A DNA stretch of 10,155 nucleotides, taken from contig JAUNJW010000057.1 in NCBI GenBank assembly GCA_030533035.1, positions 1 to 10,155 of the forward strand, in the 5' to 3' direction. The position numbers and the translations under genes are program-made. The DNA comes from Erysipelotrichaceae bacterium (lineage in GTDB: Bacteria > Bacillota_I > Bacilli_A > Erysipelotrichales > Erysipelotrichaceae). The notes under the pieces were generated by a model. That model was given only the letters and a program-made list of their open reading frames with translations, made no database searches and was not told the DNA's origin. Shown piece by piece: positions 1 through 7,658 of this stretch; the first letter of the stretch is position 1; each line of letters begins with the position of its first letter.

Positions 1-615
1 CTTTCCTACATGGGCGCTTCCGTTGTTCATGAGGATGCGATCCTGCCGATCCGCTCGGCCGGCATCCCGATCCAGGTCAGAAACACGATGAATCCGGAAG
101 CGGAGGGCACAATGATCGTGGCCGCCTATCCGGTCGACATGAAGAAGCACCCGGTCACCGGCATTGCCGGCAAGACAGGCTTCTCCAACCTGCAGATTGA
201 AATGGCAATGATGAACACCCAGGTCGGCTTCGGCGCCAGAGTTCTCAAGATTCTCGCGGATTACGGAATTTCCTATGAGCATACCCCGACGTCGATTGAC
301 ATCATCTCGGTCATCGCGGAAACATCCTACTATGAAAAGGTCCGGGAAAAGCTCATGGTTGAGATTGACCGGGAATTCCATCCCGACAAGCTGTTCATTG
401 AGGACGGCATTGCCCTGGTCACGGTTGTCGGAGAAGGTATTTCCACCAATGTCGGTGTCGCCGCCAACGTTCTCAAGATCATTTCCGACGCCGGCATCAA
501 CGTCAAGATGATCGACGCCGGCTGCAGTGAGCTGAACATCATCATCGGCGTCAGCGAAAGCGACTACGTCAGAACAATCAAAGCCCTCTACGCGGGCCTG
601 TATCAGTATCTCTAG
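1..615 (+). CDS. Aspartate kinase, C-terminal part (5' end outside window)
   Basis: Aspartate kinase phosphorylates L-aspartate with ATP, the first step toward lysine, threonine and methionine. Only the last 204 codons are present: the frame is open from base 1 and ends at TAG, so the ATG at 10 is internal. The start shows the family motif around the end of the kinase domain (SYMGASVVHEDA, then GIPIQVRNTMNPEAEGT). Two ACT domains follow. The first, at about residues 50-110 of the visible part, holds GKTGFSNLQ and GFGARVLKILADYGISYEH. The second, at about 135-200, holds VVGEGISTNVGVAANVLKII. The first ACT resembles monofunctional class III enzymes of the YclM/ThrD type, from memory of that family, so feedback inhibition by lysine or threonine is expected but not readable here. 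A hairpin terminator begins at its stop codon, so it ends its transcript. Confidence 0.93.
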   Translation, partial: LSYMGASVVHEDAILPIRSAGIPIQVRNTMNPEAEGTMIVAAYPVDMKKHPVTGIAGKTGFSNLQIEMAMMNTQVGFGARVLKILADYGISYEHTPTSIDIISVIAETSYYEKVREKLMVEIDREFHPDKLFIEDGIALVTVVGEGISTNVGVAANVLKIISDAGINVKMIDAGCSELNIIIGVSESDYVRTIKALYAGLYQYL

Positions 616-645
616 GCACATGGAAACATGTGCTTTTTAAATTTT
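614..645 (+). terminator. Intrinsic terminator after aspartate kinase
   Basis: A perfect 7-bp stem (GCACATG 616-622 with CATGTGC 627-633) closes a GAAA loop and is followed by TTTTT, AAA and TTTT. Bases 614-615 of the stop codon can extend the stem with A-U and G-U pairs. It insulates the next operon. Confidence 0.85.
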
Positions 646-662
646 CACGGAATAAACACCAT

Positions 663-703
663 ATAACAGTTTACATACTGTTTATACTGTTATACACTGT
701 TTG
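663..703 (+). promoter_or_regulatory. Promoter with overlapping repeat operator for the GntR-ABC operon
   Basis: A TTTACA-like -35 (670-675) and a TGT-extended -10 TATACA (688-696) are 15 bp apart, which would put the transcript start near 703. The same stretch is full of one hexamer. ACTGTT occurs at 677-682, 686-691 and 697-702, and its complement AACAGT at 665-670. ATAACAGT (663-670) and ACTGTTAT (686-693) form a perfect 8-bp inverted repeat with a 15-bp spacer. Repeats sitting on both promoter elements are what an autorepressor operator looks like. The likely binder is the GntR protein encoded just downstream. Promoter position is tentative because the spacer is short. Confidence 0.6.
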
Positions 704-736
704 TGAGGGATAAACATCCCATGGAGCAATTGCGCA

Positions 737-1110
737 ATGAATATTATTATCAGTACATCGTCCATGGTACCGATCTATGAACAGATCTGCGGCCGCATAA
801 GAAACATGATCGCCTCCGGCGAACTGAACAGCGGCGACGCGCTGCCCAGCGTAAGATCGCTGGCGGCCCAGCTGAAGATCAGCGCCCTGACTGTCAAAAA
901 GGCCTATGACAGTCTTGAGGCGGAGGGCTTATGCGCCACTGTTCATGGCAAGGGAACCTATGTGACAGCGGAAAACACTGCTTTGCTGAAGGAACAGCGG
1001 CAGATGGAAATTGAAAAAGAACTGGAAACAGTCATCATCCGGGCGAAGAACTACGGTATGGACAAAGAGCAGCTCACCAGCCTGTTTGAGATGATTATTG
1101 AGGAGTCATT

Positions 1111-1114
<4 letters not shown>
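737..1114 (+). CDS. GntR-family transcriptional regulator, YtrA type
   Basis: This 125-residue protein is a short GntR repressor. Residues 10-77 form the winged helix-turn-helix (VPIYEQICGRIRNMIASGEL, LPSVRSLAAQLKIS, TVKKAYDSLEAEG, then the wing GKGTYVT). The remaining 48 or so residues are a charged helical tail, too short for a ligand-binding domain of the FadR or HutC class. That architecture is the YtrA subfamily, whose members usually repress the ABC-transporter operon they start. The start at 737 has GGAG at 723-726. A small hairpin (GGGAT 707-711 with ATCCC 716-720) sits just before this site. The gene overlaps the ATPase gene by ATGA, so the two are translationally coupled. Its effector cannot be read from the sequence; in the family, cell-wall antibiotics or membrane stress are common inducers. 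Confidence 0.9.
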
Positions 1115-1958
<844 letters not shown>

Positions 1959-1962
<4 letters not shown>

Positions 1963-2603
1963 AAGGGCTGCTTGTCAAGGACCTGATGATTCTCAAAAGC
2001 CAGATCAAGTCGCTTCTGATCATCATGCTGTGCGGCGCCTGCATGGCATTCACATTTGAAGGGGAGTTTGTCGTCGGCTATCTCTCCGTGGTCTCTGCAC
2101 TCTCCGTGATCGGCACCATCGGCTACGATGAGTTTGACCATGGCTACAGTTTCCTGTTCACGCTTCCTGTCTTCAGGAAAACCTATGTCCGTGAAAAATA
2201 CCTGCTCACATTCCTTGTGGTCGCGGCAGCCGACCTGATCGGCATGGTGCTGGTGATCCTGATTAATACTGTGATCCGCCATGTTCCGTTCAGTCCCGCC
2301 GAGACGGCGCAGGGAATCCTGGTCATGATGGGAATCGCGCTGATGATGGCGGCGCTGTCCATTCCGCTGCGGATCAAATACGGCAGCGAAAAATCAAGAA
2401 CCGTGCAGTATATCATTTACGTACTTGTTCTTGCCGGTGTGCTTGGGGCAAAGAGTCTGGCTGAATTTCTGCATATCGATTTCAGCGGCATCAATGCTTT
2501 AAGCACCAATACAGTGGTTCCCGTTGTCCTGATGATATTCGTGCTGATCTATCTGCTTTCAGAAAAGATCTGCGAAGGGATCATCGAGAAGAAAGAATAC
2601 TGA
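1959..2603 (+). CDS. ABC-2 type transporter permease
   Basis: This 214-residue membrane protein is the likely partner of the upstream ATPase. Hydrophobic stretches near residues 17-33, 38-55, 82-103, 119-137, 148-164 and 185-200 suggest six membrane segments. Between the second and third lies LFTLPVFRKTYVREKYLL, which matches the 'LP..R..YV..KY' motif typical of the ABC2_membrane_5 type family of small permeases. The start is set by AAAGGAGA (1945-1952) and the ATGA overlap with the ATPase stop. A homodimer with two ATPase subunits would be the normal assembly. No substrate can be inferred. It is the last gene of the operon, followed by the terminator at 2629-2657. Confidence 0.85.
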
Positions 2604-2628
2604 TTAAAAAAACAATACAGACATAAAG

Positions 2629-2657
2629 AAAAGAGGCTGTCATGGACGGCCTCTTTT
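2629..2657. terminator. Bidirectional intrinsic terminator
   Basis: AAAAGAGGCTGTC (2629-2641) pairs with GACGGCCTCTTTT (2645-2657) over 13 bp, including one G-U pair, around a three-base ATG loop. The outer A-U pairs give a U-run on both strands. It therefore can stop the GntR-ABC transcript coming from the left and the recU-PBP1A transcript coming from the right, which ends ten bases away. Confidence 0.88.
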
Positions 2658-2666
2658 CCAACCCCT

Positions 2667-4496
2667 TCAATGATATGCGTACACGTTCAGCTGGAACGGT
2701 CTGTTGGCTCCCTTGACATCGGCACCCCAGCAGGTGTGGCCGTTGTAGCGGAGGTCCATCGTTCCTTCCGGATGAGCGTCATCCGGTACCTGGTAGCTGA
2801 CCTTGATTTCGAAGCCGTGAGCGTTTGCCCAGGCCATGATGTCGTCATATGACGTGCCTTCAGCAGGCGCGTAGACATGTCTGATCGGTGTTGTGAAGGA
2901 GGAGCATACCTCATTGGATGCGGATGATCCGGTCGAGTAGGCGTAATAGCCGCAGACTGTTGTTTCAGTGCCTTCGGCGAGATCCGCATTCAGGTTTTCG
3001 GTTGAATGCTCGCTGCCGGAGCTGATTTCTCTCAATGTCTGGCCGTTCTGGGAAACACGGGCTTTGTATTCAACATTGCCATAGACCCATGAATAGTCGA
3101 ACATGCGGCGTCCGCTCGCGGCTACCCACACACCGCCGTTGGCATAGCGGAGTGAAATGTCTTTGTAGGTTCCTGCCTTTTCCAGTTTGCTGGGATCCGG
3201 GTAAGCGGACCAGTTGAAGCTGACGTTGAAGTTGTCGTCAACGGAAGCGGAGAAGCTGGCAAGGGAGGACAGGCCGGCGGCAGCCTGGGGCTGGGCCAGT
3301 GTGTTGTATTCAGACTTGATCAGTCCGGTGGAGATGTATTCGCCGCTCATGCCGGAAATCGGCGCTGTGTACGGATACAGTCCCTTGATATGGGTGATCT
3401 CGCTGATTCCGTCGGGTCTCGGGACACCGCCGGAGCAGTCAACGTTGCGGTTGATGATATCCAGCAGGTAGTTCTGGATGTAACCGTTCATGTTGTAAAG
3501 GATGTCGGAATAGTCGAACCAGCACTTGGTGTCTTCATACAGCTTGTCATAGCCGTACCAGACAACGGTTGTGAAGTGGTTGGTTTCAGCGACCATCCAG
3601 TTGTCCTTGGCGCTTCCCAGAGGAATGCCGTACTGCAGACCGGAATCGCCCCAGTCGGTTGTGCCGGTCTTGGCATAGACCGGATAGCTTCTCGCCAGCA
3701 GCTGCATGAAGTTCTGGAAGTTGGTGGAAACGTTCTTTTCCAGCAGCGTGGACATCATGTAGGCGGCCTGTGAGGAGACGACCTGGGTACCGGTGTAATT
3801 GAATTCCACAGGATCGGAAAGTCCGCTTCTGTAGACGATTCTCTTGATTGTGTGCGGTTCGATATAATAACCGCCGTTCATGTTGACAGCGTGGGCTGCC
3901 ATGAGTTCCTTCGCGCTGGTGCGGAAGGTGGCGCCGCCGATGGCGTACTGGATATTGAACTCGTTTCTGTCAAATGTCGCGAAGTTCAGGGATTCCAGAT
4001 AATCGCAGACACGGTCGGAACCGACTTCGTCGATGACCGCCTGCAGGGTCTGGATCGCCGGGGTATTGAGTGATCTTCCCAGCGCTTCGGTCAGCAGCAT
4101 ATCGCCGCTGTAGCCGTTGGTGTAAGCGTTCTGGAAGACGAAGTTGCCGTATGCGACAGGCTGGTCGCAGATTGTGTGGTCGGTTGCCCAGCCGCAGAAT
4201 TCAAACGCCAGCAGGTAGTCCAGGAACGGCTTGACAGTCGAACCCGGCTGGTTGTACTGATCGGTTGCGTGGTTCAGCAGCATTGTGCCGCCTCTGGAGT
4301 AGTTGCGGCCGCCGCCGATGCCGACGATTTCACCGGTCTGGTTGTTTTCGGAGATGATCGCGTATTCGATCTTGTCATTGGGCCACTCGACGCCGTCCCA
4401 TTCGCCGGAGAGGATGCTCTCCATGGCGTCCTGGACTTCCGGATCCATCGAGGTGTAGATTTCCATCGAAACTGTCAGCGGGTCGTTTCCGGGCAC
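2667..4496 (-). CDS. Penicillin-binding protein 1A, transpeptidase half (split gene)
   Basis: This is the C-terminal part of a class A PBP, continuing in the same frame as the glycosyltransferase half after a single TAA at 4506-4508. The frame is open from 4505; the first usable start is a GTG at 4496 and has no Shine-Dalgarno sequence. Counting from that GTG, the D,D-transpeptidase motifs are all intact: S86-T-V-K89 in QPGSTVKP, S142-L-N144, and KTGT (276-279). After about residue 400 come an Ala/Gln-rich linker, a beta-rich fibronectin-III-like region (about 412-535), and a C-terminal 65-residue segment loosely like a PASTA unit. These last two assignments are weak. On its own this product has no signal peptide or membrane anchor and would stay in the cytoplasm, so it is probably useful only if joined to the upstream half. 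Gene symbol in the family: ponA/pbp1A. Confidence 0.85.
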   Translation of the reverse strand: MPGNDPLTVSMEIYTSMDPEVQDAMESILSGEWDGVEWPNDKIEYAIISENNQTGEIVGIGGGRNYSRGGTMLLNHATDQYNQPGSTVKPFLDYLLAFEFCGWATDHTICDQPVAYGNFVFQNAYTNGYSGDMLLTEALGRSLNTPAIQTLQAVIDEVGSDRVCDYLESLNFATFDRNEFNIQYAIGGATFRTSAKELMAAHAVNMNGGYYIEPHTIKRIVYRSGLSDPVEFNYTGTQVVSSQAAYMMSTLLEKNVSTNFQNFMQLLARSYPVYAKTGTTDWGDSGLQYGIPLGSAKDNWMVAETNHFTTVVWYGYDKLYEDTKCWFDYSDILYNMNGYIQNYLLDIINRNVDCSGGVPRPDGISEITHIKGLYPYTAPISGMSGEYISTGLIKSEYNTLAQPQAAAGLSSLASFSASVDDNFNVSFNWSAYPDPSKLEKAGTYKDISLRYANGGVWVAASGRRMFDYSWVYGNVEYKARVSQNGQTLREISSGSEHSTENLNADLAEGTETTVCGYYAYSTGSSASNEVCSSFTTPIRHVYAPAEGTSYDDIMAWANAHGFEIKVSYQVPDDAHPEGTMDLRYNGHTCWGADVKGANRPFQLNVYAYH

Positions 4497-4505
4497 ACTT
4501 TCGGC

Positions 4506-4508
4506 TTA
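4506..4508 (-). other. In-frame TAA dividing the PBP1A reading frame
   Basis: Reading the minus strand, the codons run GAA GTC ATC AAG TAA GCC GAA AGT GTG CCC GGA. No base is gained or lost: 300 codons lie before the TAA and 612 sense codons after it, then a TGA at 2667-2669. In intact class A PBPs the same linker continues directly into the 'G.DPYTV.MKIYTTLDP' region, seen here as GNDPLTVSMEIYTSMDP. TAA ends gpsB, pgsA and recA in this window, so it is a normal stop codon here. Confidence 0.9.
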
Positions 4509-5408
4509 CTTGATGACTTCATCAAAGTAATCCTGATACTGGTAGGCCTCACCCTCGTACATCTTCTTGTACGGGTCGACGAGCAGGTCTTCCACCTTGA
4601 TCGCCTTGGCCAGGGCGCCGTCATCGGCTGTCAGGTAGCCGTGGTGGACCATCATGTCGATGACTTCATTTCTTCTGTCTGTGGCATGATCCAGATAGTT
4701 GTGCGGATCATAATAATAAGGTGAGTTGACAACGCCTGCGAGCAGGGCGCATTCGGATGTGTTGAGATCCCAGACATTCTTGTCAAAGTACTGCTGCGCC
4801 GCTTTCTGGACGCCGCGGATATTGCCGATGCCGCCATAGTTCATCTTGTTGAGATACATCTCGAAGATTTCCTTTTTGGTGGAACGCTTTTCCAGATCCA
4901 TCGCCAGGGCGATCTGCTGGATCTTGTATTCGATATCCTTGGTCCGGCTGGTGCCGTCCTCGTCATTGACGAAGTAGGTCAGCTTGACCAGCTGCATGGT
5001 GAATGTGGAGCCGCCCTGCAGGTTGCCATGGGTCAGCGTCTCGATGACCGCCTTGCCGAAACGGGGAATGTCGAATCCGTTATGGGTGAAATAACGGCTG
5101 TCCTCGATCGCCAGGAAGGCGTCGATCAGAGCGTCCGGCACCTGGTCATATGTGATATTTTCACGCAGCTGGGTACCGACGTCGGCAATCTCAGTTCCGT
5201 TCATGTCATAGATCAGCGTGGATTCCTGGGTGAAGAAGTCAGCGACATCGATCTCGGGTTTCCCTTTGAGCCATGTGTTGAGTCCATACAGGGCAACCGT
5301 CGCGCCGACAAGTTCGAAACCGACGAGAATTGCCATAAACAGGGTCAGAAACCGGAATCCGTGGAATCGTCTTCTGACGCCTGATGTTTTTTTCTTACTT
5401 TCTGCCAT
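4506..5408 (-). CDS. Penicillin-binding protein 1A, glycosyltransferase half (split gene)
   Basis: This 300-residue product is the N-terminal part of a bifunctional class A PBP, which polymerises lipid II into glycan strands. It has a basic cytoplasmic tail, one membrane segment at about residues 18-44, and a full GT51 domain. Its motifs are EDSRYFTHNGFD (102-113, catalytic glutamate E102), GGSTFTMQLVKLTY (132-145), KKEIFEMYLNKMNYGG (178-193) and CALLAGVVNSP (220-230). It ends at TAA right after the domain, so alone it would be a monofunctional membrane-bound glycosyltransferase. AAGGAGG at 5420-5426 lies 11 bases before the ATG. The start lies within the last codons of recU with a 14-base overlap, the recU-ponA arrangement known from Bacillus. 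The transpeptidase half continues downstream in the same frame. Confidence 0.92.
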   Translation of the reverse strand: MAESKKKTSGVRRRFHGFRFLTLFMAILVGFELVGATVALYGLNTWLKGKPEIDVADFFTQESTLIYDMNGTEIADVGTQLRENITYDQVPDALIDAFLAIEDSRYFTHNGFDIPRFGKAVIETLTHGNLQGGSTFTMQLVKLTYFVNDEDGTSRTKDIEYKIQQIALAMDLEKRSTKKEIFEMYLNKMNYGGIGNIRGVQKAAQQYFDKNVWDLNTSECALLAGVVNSPYYYDPHNYLDHATDRRNEVIDMMVHHGYLTADDGALAKAIKVEDLLVDPYKKMYEGEAYQYQDYFDEVIK

Positions 5409-5994
5409 CTGAGGTAGTTCCTCCTTTATCGAAGTAGAGCCTGTCCACGATCTTCAGATAGTCGACAGGTCTGATGTAGGTGGCCGGGATCAGCACGCCG
5501 TGCTGCTGAAACCAGTCATACGGGATGGACCGTCTCGACGCGTTGTCGAAGAAATCGATCATGTCACGCGCCTGGATAAACCATGTTTCATCATACTCCA
5601 CCCAGCGGACAATCACAAACGCTATGCCGCCATGGCGCAGGACAGAGTCCAGGTGCCGGATCTGGTGGGGATGAATCGATTTCAGCGGGAAGGATGTGCG
5701 CGAGGCGCATTCCTTTGCTTCAAAGTCAATGTACTTTCCTTTATATATACCGTTGTAGTCGGTTGTGGACGGAATCTTAAAGTAAGCCTCCGTAATCTTG
5801 GCCGCCGAGCGCTGCGGATAGTCAACCTTGACGATTGTCACCGGCGTCGGTTTCTTGTGAATTACAGCCGTGTCATCCGCCAGATAGCTGTCGTTTGACA
5901 TGTTGATATCTTTTTCAAGCATCATGCCGCGGCCGCCGGCAGAAGTTGTCCGGACAGCCCAGCTGCTTTTTCTTCCGTTGGGATAATTGACCAT
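5395..5994 (-). CDS. recU: Holliday junction resolvase RecU
   Basis: RecU cleaves four-way DNA junctions in recombination and chromosome segregation of Gram-positive bacteria. I start it at the ATG at 5994, giving 199 residues. The product then begins MVNYPNG, like the MIRYPNG start of the Bacillus protein, and a GGTGA lies 7 bases upstream. A start at 6021 (208 residues) would place a TATAAT box inside its own first codons. Visible motifs are GRGMMLEKDIN, AVIHKKPTPVTIVKVDYP, and STTDYNGIYKGKYIDFEAKE, which carries the metal-binding and catalytic residues D79, E92 and K94 in this numbering. SFPLKSIHPHQ follows. It leads the operon with PBP1A and is transcribed away from gpsB. Confidence 0.94.
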   Translation of the reverse strand: MVNYPNGRKSSWAVRTTSAGGRGMMLEKDINMSNDSYLADDTAVIHKKPTPVTIVKVDYPQRSAAKITEAYFKIPSTTDYNGIYKGKYIDFEAKECASRTSFPLKSIHPHQIRHLDSVLRHGGIAFVIVRWVEYDETWFIQARDMIDFFDNASRRSIPYDWFQQHGVLIPATYIRPVDYLKIVDRLYFDKGGTTSDGRK

Positions 5995-6012
5995 GGTTGA
6001 TTCACCGCTGAT

Positions 6013-6018
6013 ATTATA
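6013..6018 (-). promoter_or_regulatory. Likely -10 box of the recU-PBP1A promoter
   Basis: A perfect TATAAT reads on the minus strand 18 bases before the chosen recU start. No good -35 is visible at 16-18 bp (TTCCTT at best). The predicted transcript would have a leader of only about ten bases. Confidence 0.45.
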
Positions 6019-6047
6019 CATTTGTTCACTTAAAGAAGGAAGATTTA

Positions 6048-6076
6048 TTGATTTTCAAAAAACGTGATGAGATAAT
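6048..6076 (+). promoter_or_regulatory. gpsB promoter
   Basis: TTGATT (6048-6053) is followed after exactly 17 bp by GATAAT (6071-6076), with a TGA extended -10 at 6068-6070. It lies in the divergent recU/gpsB spacer and is well placed before the AGGAGGT at 6084-6090. Confidence 0.75.
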
Positions 6077-6099
6077 TAGCGGCAGGAGGTGGATTTGCT

Positions 6100-6435
6100 A
6101 TGGCCGCAAAGCTTATTCTTGATCCGGAAAAGATCGTCAATCAGGAGTTCAGCATTGATTTTCAGGGCTATAATCCCGAGCAGGTCGACACAATGCTCGA
6201 CAATGTCATCAAGGATTATCAGGCCTATGACAAGATCATCGCTGATTATAAGGAAAAAGTGGAAGACCTGGAAAGAACGAATGCATCTCTGAGAGCCAAG
6301 GTCATCGAACTGGAAGGCCGCGCCAAGGCGCAGGCTGACTCCGACCCGATGATGGCAGGCGCCACCCAGATTGATATTCTCAAGCGCCTCAGCCGGCTCG
6401 AAAAGCAGGTCTTTGAATCAAAGAACCGCAAATAA
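6100..6435 (+). CDS. gpsB: Cell-division regulator GpsB
   Basis: GpsB is a small cytoplasmic DivIVA-like adaptor that shuttles class A PBPs between the side wall and the septum. The 111-residue protein has the DivIVA N-domain (about 1-70) with PEKIVNQEFSIDFQGYNPEQVDTMLD. A long coiled coil follows (DYKEKVEDLERTNASLRAKVIELEGR). A short C-terminal helix at about 88-107 (TQIDILKRLSRLEKQVF) matches the GpsB trimerisation tail, which separates it from the longer DivIVA. AGGAGGT at 6084-6090 fixes the start. Its position next to recU-PBP1A and before rnpB matches the Bacillus gene order. PBP1A is its known client in that genus, so the neighbouring split PBP is relevant to it. Confidence 0.95.
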   Translation: MAAKLILDPEKIVNQEFSIDFQGYNPEQVDTMLDNVIKDYQAYDKIIADYKEKVEDLERTNASLRAKVIELEGRAKAQADSDPMMAGATQIDILKRLSRLEKQVFESKNRK

Positions 6436-6442
6436 AGATTGA

Positions 6443-6802
6443 ATATGCGCACATGAGGCAGCCGCTGGCAACCCCAGAGGAAAGTCCATGCTCGCACTGT
6501 CTGCGATGACAGTAGTGTCTGTGCTGGTCCAATCAATAAGGCCAGGCATCCGCAAGGATGACGGCGGAACCCGATACCTAAAGATCTTATGATCCATGGA
6601 AAGGGACCCCAAGGTGTCACAGTGACGAAGTCTGTGCGGAAACGCACGGAGTGGAACGCGATAAACCCCTCAGGCGAGAAACCCAAATTTGGTAGGGGAA
6701 CCGGAGAAGGTGAAATGAAACCACGATCCGGCTGCATAAGCAGAGATAAATGGCTGCCGCACCGCAAGGTGAACAGAACATGGCTTATGATTGTGCTCAT
6801 AT
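6443..6802 (+). ncRNA. rnpB: RNase P RNA (rnpB), probably B type
   Basis: This is the catalytic RNA that trims tRNA 5' leaders. Conserved blocks are present in order: AGAGGAAAGTCCATGCTCGC (6476-6495), CACAGTGACGAAGTC (6618-6632), GTGGAACGCG followed by TAAACCCCTC, GCGAGAAACCCAAA with GGTAGGGGAACC (to 6702), and ACAGAACATGGCTTAT (6773-6788). The ends are set by helix P1: ATATG and GCACA (6443-6453) pair with TGTGC and CATAT (6792-6802) around one mismatch. At about 360 bases it is shorter than the roughly 400-base Bacillus RNA, whose central sequence it follows closely. No clear promoter is seen between gpsB and the RNA, so it may be cut from the gpsB transcript or use a start inside gpsB. Exact ends are good to a few bases. 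Confidence 0.95.
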
Positions 6803-6804
6803 CA

Positions 6805-6836
6805 GGAGGAGAACCGATATTCTCCTCCGTTTTTTT
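6805..6836 (+). terminator. Intrinsic terminator of rnpB
   Basis: GGAGGAGAA (6805-6813) pairs perfectly with TTCTCCTCC (6820-6828), loop CCGATA, then a run of seven T. It begins two bases after helix P1 of the RNase P RNA. Confidence 0.93.
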
Positions 6837-6863
6837 GCCTCATTGTGTGCCTGATTATAAGAT

Positions 6864-6892
6864 TTGCGCAACAAATGGACATATGCTATAAT
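6864..6892 (+). promoter_or_regulatory. Distal promoter upstream of pgsA
   Basis: TTGCGC (6864-6869) and TATAAT (6887-6892) are 17 bp apart, with a TGC extended -10 at 6884-6886. The transcript would start near 6899 and carry a leader of about 100 bases before pgsA. I see no conserved RNA motif in that leader. Confidence 0.7.
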
Positions 6893-6941
6893 ACTGACGT
6901 TGCATGACAAAAACATATATGAGGATGAGGCAGGATAGAAA

Positions 6942-6969
6942 CTGAAAATCGCGGCGGTTGTGATATACT
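6942..6969 (+). promoter_or_regulatory. Proximal pgsA promoter
   Basis: CTGAAA (6942-6947), a 16-bp spacer, and TGA-extended TATACT (6961-6969). A transcript would start near 6976, just before the AAAGGAGGA ribosome site (6985-6993). Confidence 0.55.
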
Positions 6970-7001
6970 TGTAACGATATGAATAAAGGAGGAAGAAAAA
7001 G

Positions 7002-7595
7002 ATGAATCTTCCCAACAGACTGACTGTATTCAGAATTGTTCTGATCCCTGTAATTATCCTGATTTACCTGTTCCCGTACGCTTCATTCGGAATTGAGCCT
7101 GCGGTTCTGCAGATCGGCAGCGTTTCGCTGTCTGTCATCAACCTGATCGCGCTGGCAGTTTATGTTGTCGCGGCTGTGACCGATGCCCTGGACGGACATA
7201 TCGCCCGTTCCAGAAACATGATCACAACCTTCGGCAAGTTCGCTGACCCGATCGCCGACAAGCTGCTGACGACCACAATGTTCCTTCTCTTTGTGGCCCG
7301 CGGCCTGATTCCCGTTGTTCCGGTCATCATCATGATCGCCCGCGACACTGTCGTCGACGGCTGCAGAATGATGGCTGCCACCAACGGCAAGGTTGTCGCA
7401 GCCGGCATGATGGGCAAGCTCAAGACAGTCCTGCAGATGATCACAGTGGCGCTTGTTCTTCTGAACAACCTGCCGTTTGAACTGATCGGCATCCCGGTCA
7501 GCACATTCATGCTGTGGTTCGCCGCTCTTGTCAGCTTCGCTTCCGGCGTCCAGTATTTCAACCAGATGAAGGAAGATATTCTCGAATCCAAATAA
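7002..7595 (+). CDS. pgsA: CDP-diacylglycerol--glycerol-3-phosphate 3-phosphatidyltransferase
   Basis: PgsA joins CDP-diacylglycerol and glycerol 3-phosphate to form phosphatidylglycerol phosphate, the committed step to phosphatidylglycerol and cardiolipin, at the inner face of the membrane. The CDP-alcohol phosphotransferase signature is complete: D61-A-L-D64-G-H-I-A-R69, eight residues, G78-K-F-A-D82-P-I-A-D86. The N-terminal MNLPNRLTVFRIVLIPVI is the usual PgsA start. Hydrophobic stretches near 7-24, 42-60, 91-112, 142-158 and 165-182 fit the family fold. Length, 197 residues, is normal for Firmicutes PgsA. AAAGGAGG upstream of 7002 fixes the start. It is followed by recA after 63 bases, without the cinA gene that separates them in Bacillus. 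Confidence 0.95.
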   Translation: MNLPNRLTVFRIVLIPVIILIYLFPYASFGIEPAVLQIGSVSLSVINLIALAVYVVAAVTDALDGHIARSRNMITTFGKFADPIADKLLTTTMFLLFVARGLIPVVPVIIMIARDTVVDGCRMMAATNGKVVAAGMMGKLKTVLQMITVALVLLNNLPFELIGIPVSTFMLWFAALVSFASGVQYFNQMKEDILESK

Positions 7596-7627
7596 AAAAC
7601 AAAAACCGGTGCGGGGATCCGTGCCGG
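7594..7627 (-). terminator. Antisense-oriented intrinsic terminator between pgsA and recA
   Basis: CCGGTGCGG (7606-7614) pairs with CCGTGCCGG (7619-7627) as a 9-bp stem with two G-U pairs and a GGAT loop. On the plus strand no U-run follows. On the minus strand the stem is followed by TTTTTGTTTTTTATT. It therefore reads as a terminator for transcripts running leftward out of recA, although no minus-strand gene is present there. On the plus strand it would be only a hairpin in the recA leader. Confidence 0.6.
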
Positions 7628-7658
7628 GCCGGGAATATATGTATCAGCAGGAGGCTAT

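Noticed and set aside
4506..4508. Reassigned genetic code as the reason for the TAA
   Set aside because: gpsB, pgsA and recA all end at TAA with normal-length products, so TAA acts as stop here.
4176..4724. 182-codon plus-strand frame opposite the PBP, spanning the split
   Set aside because: It is the complement of two frames with clear PBP motifs, has no SD, and is rich in Val/Asp/Gly as antisense shadows usually are.
5995..6021. Longer recU starting at 6021
   Set aside because: The extra nine codons contain the TATAAT box and have no strong SD, while the internal ATG at 5994 matches the family N-terminus.
6246..6800. Minus-strand and plus-strand frames over rnpB (for example 6589-6891)
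   Set aside because: The region is fully explained by the RNase P RNA and its terminator.
6904..6945. Possible 13-codon leader peptide upstream of pgsA
   Set aside because: No ribosome site, no amino-acid run suggesting attenuation and no terminator after it.
7596..7658. LexA/SOS box before recA
   Set aside because: I looked for CGAAC-N4-GTTCG or close variants on both strands and saw none.
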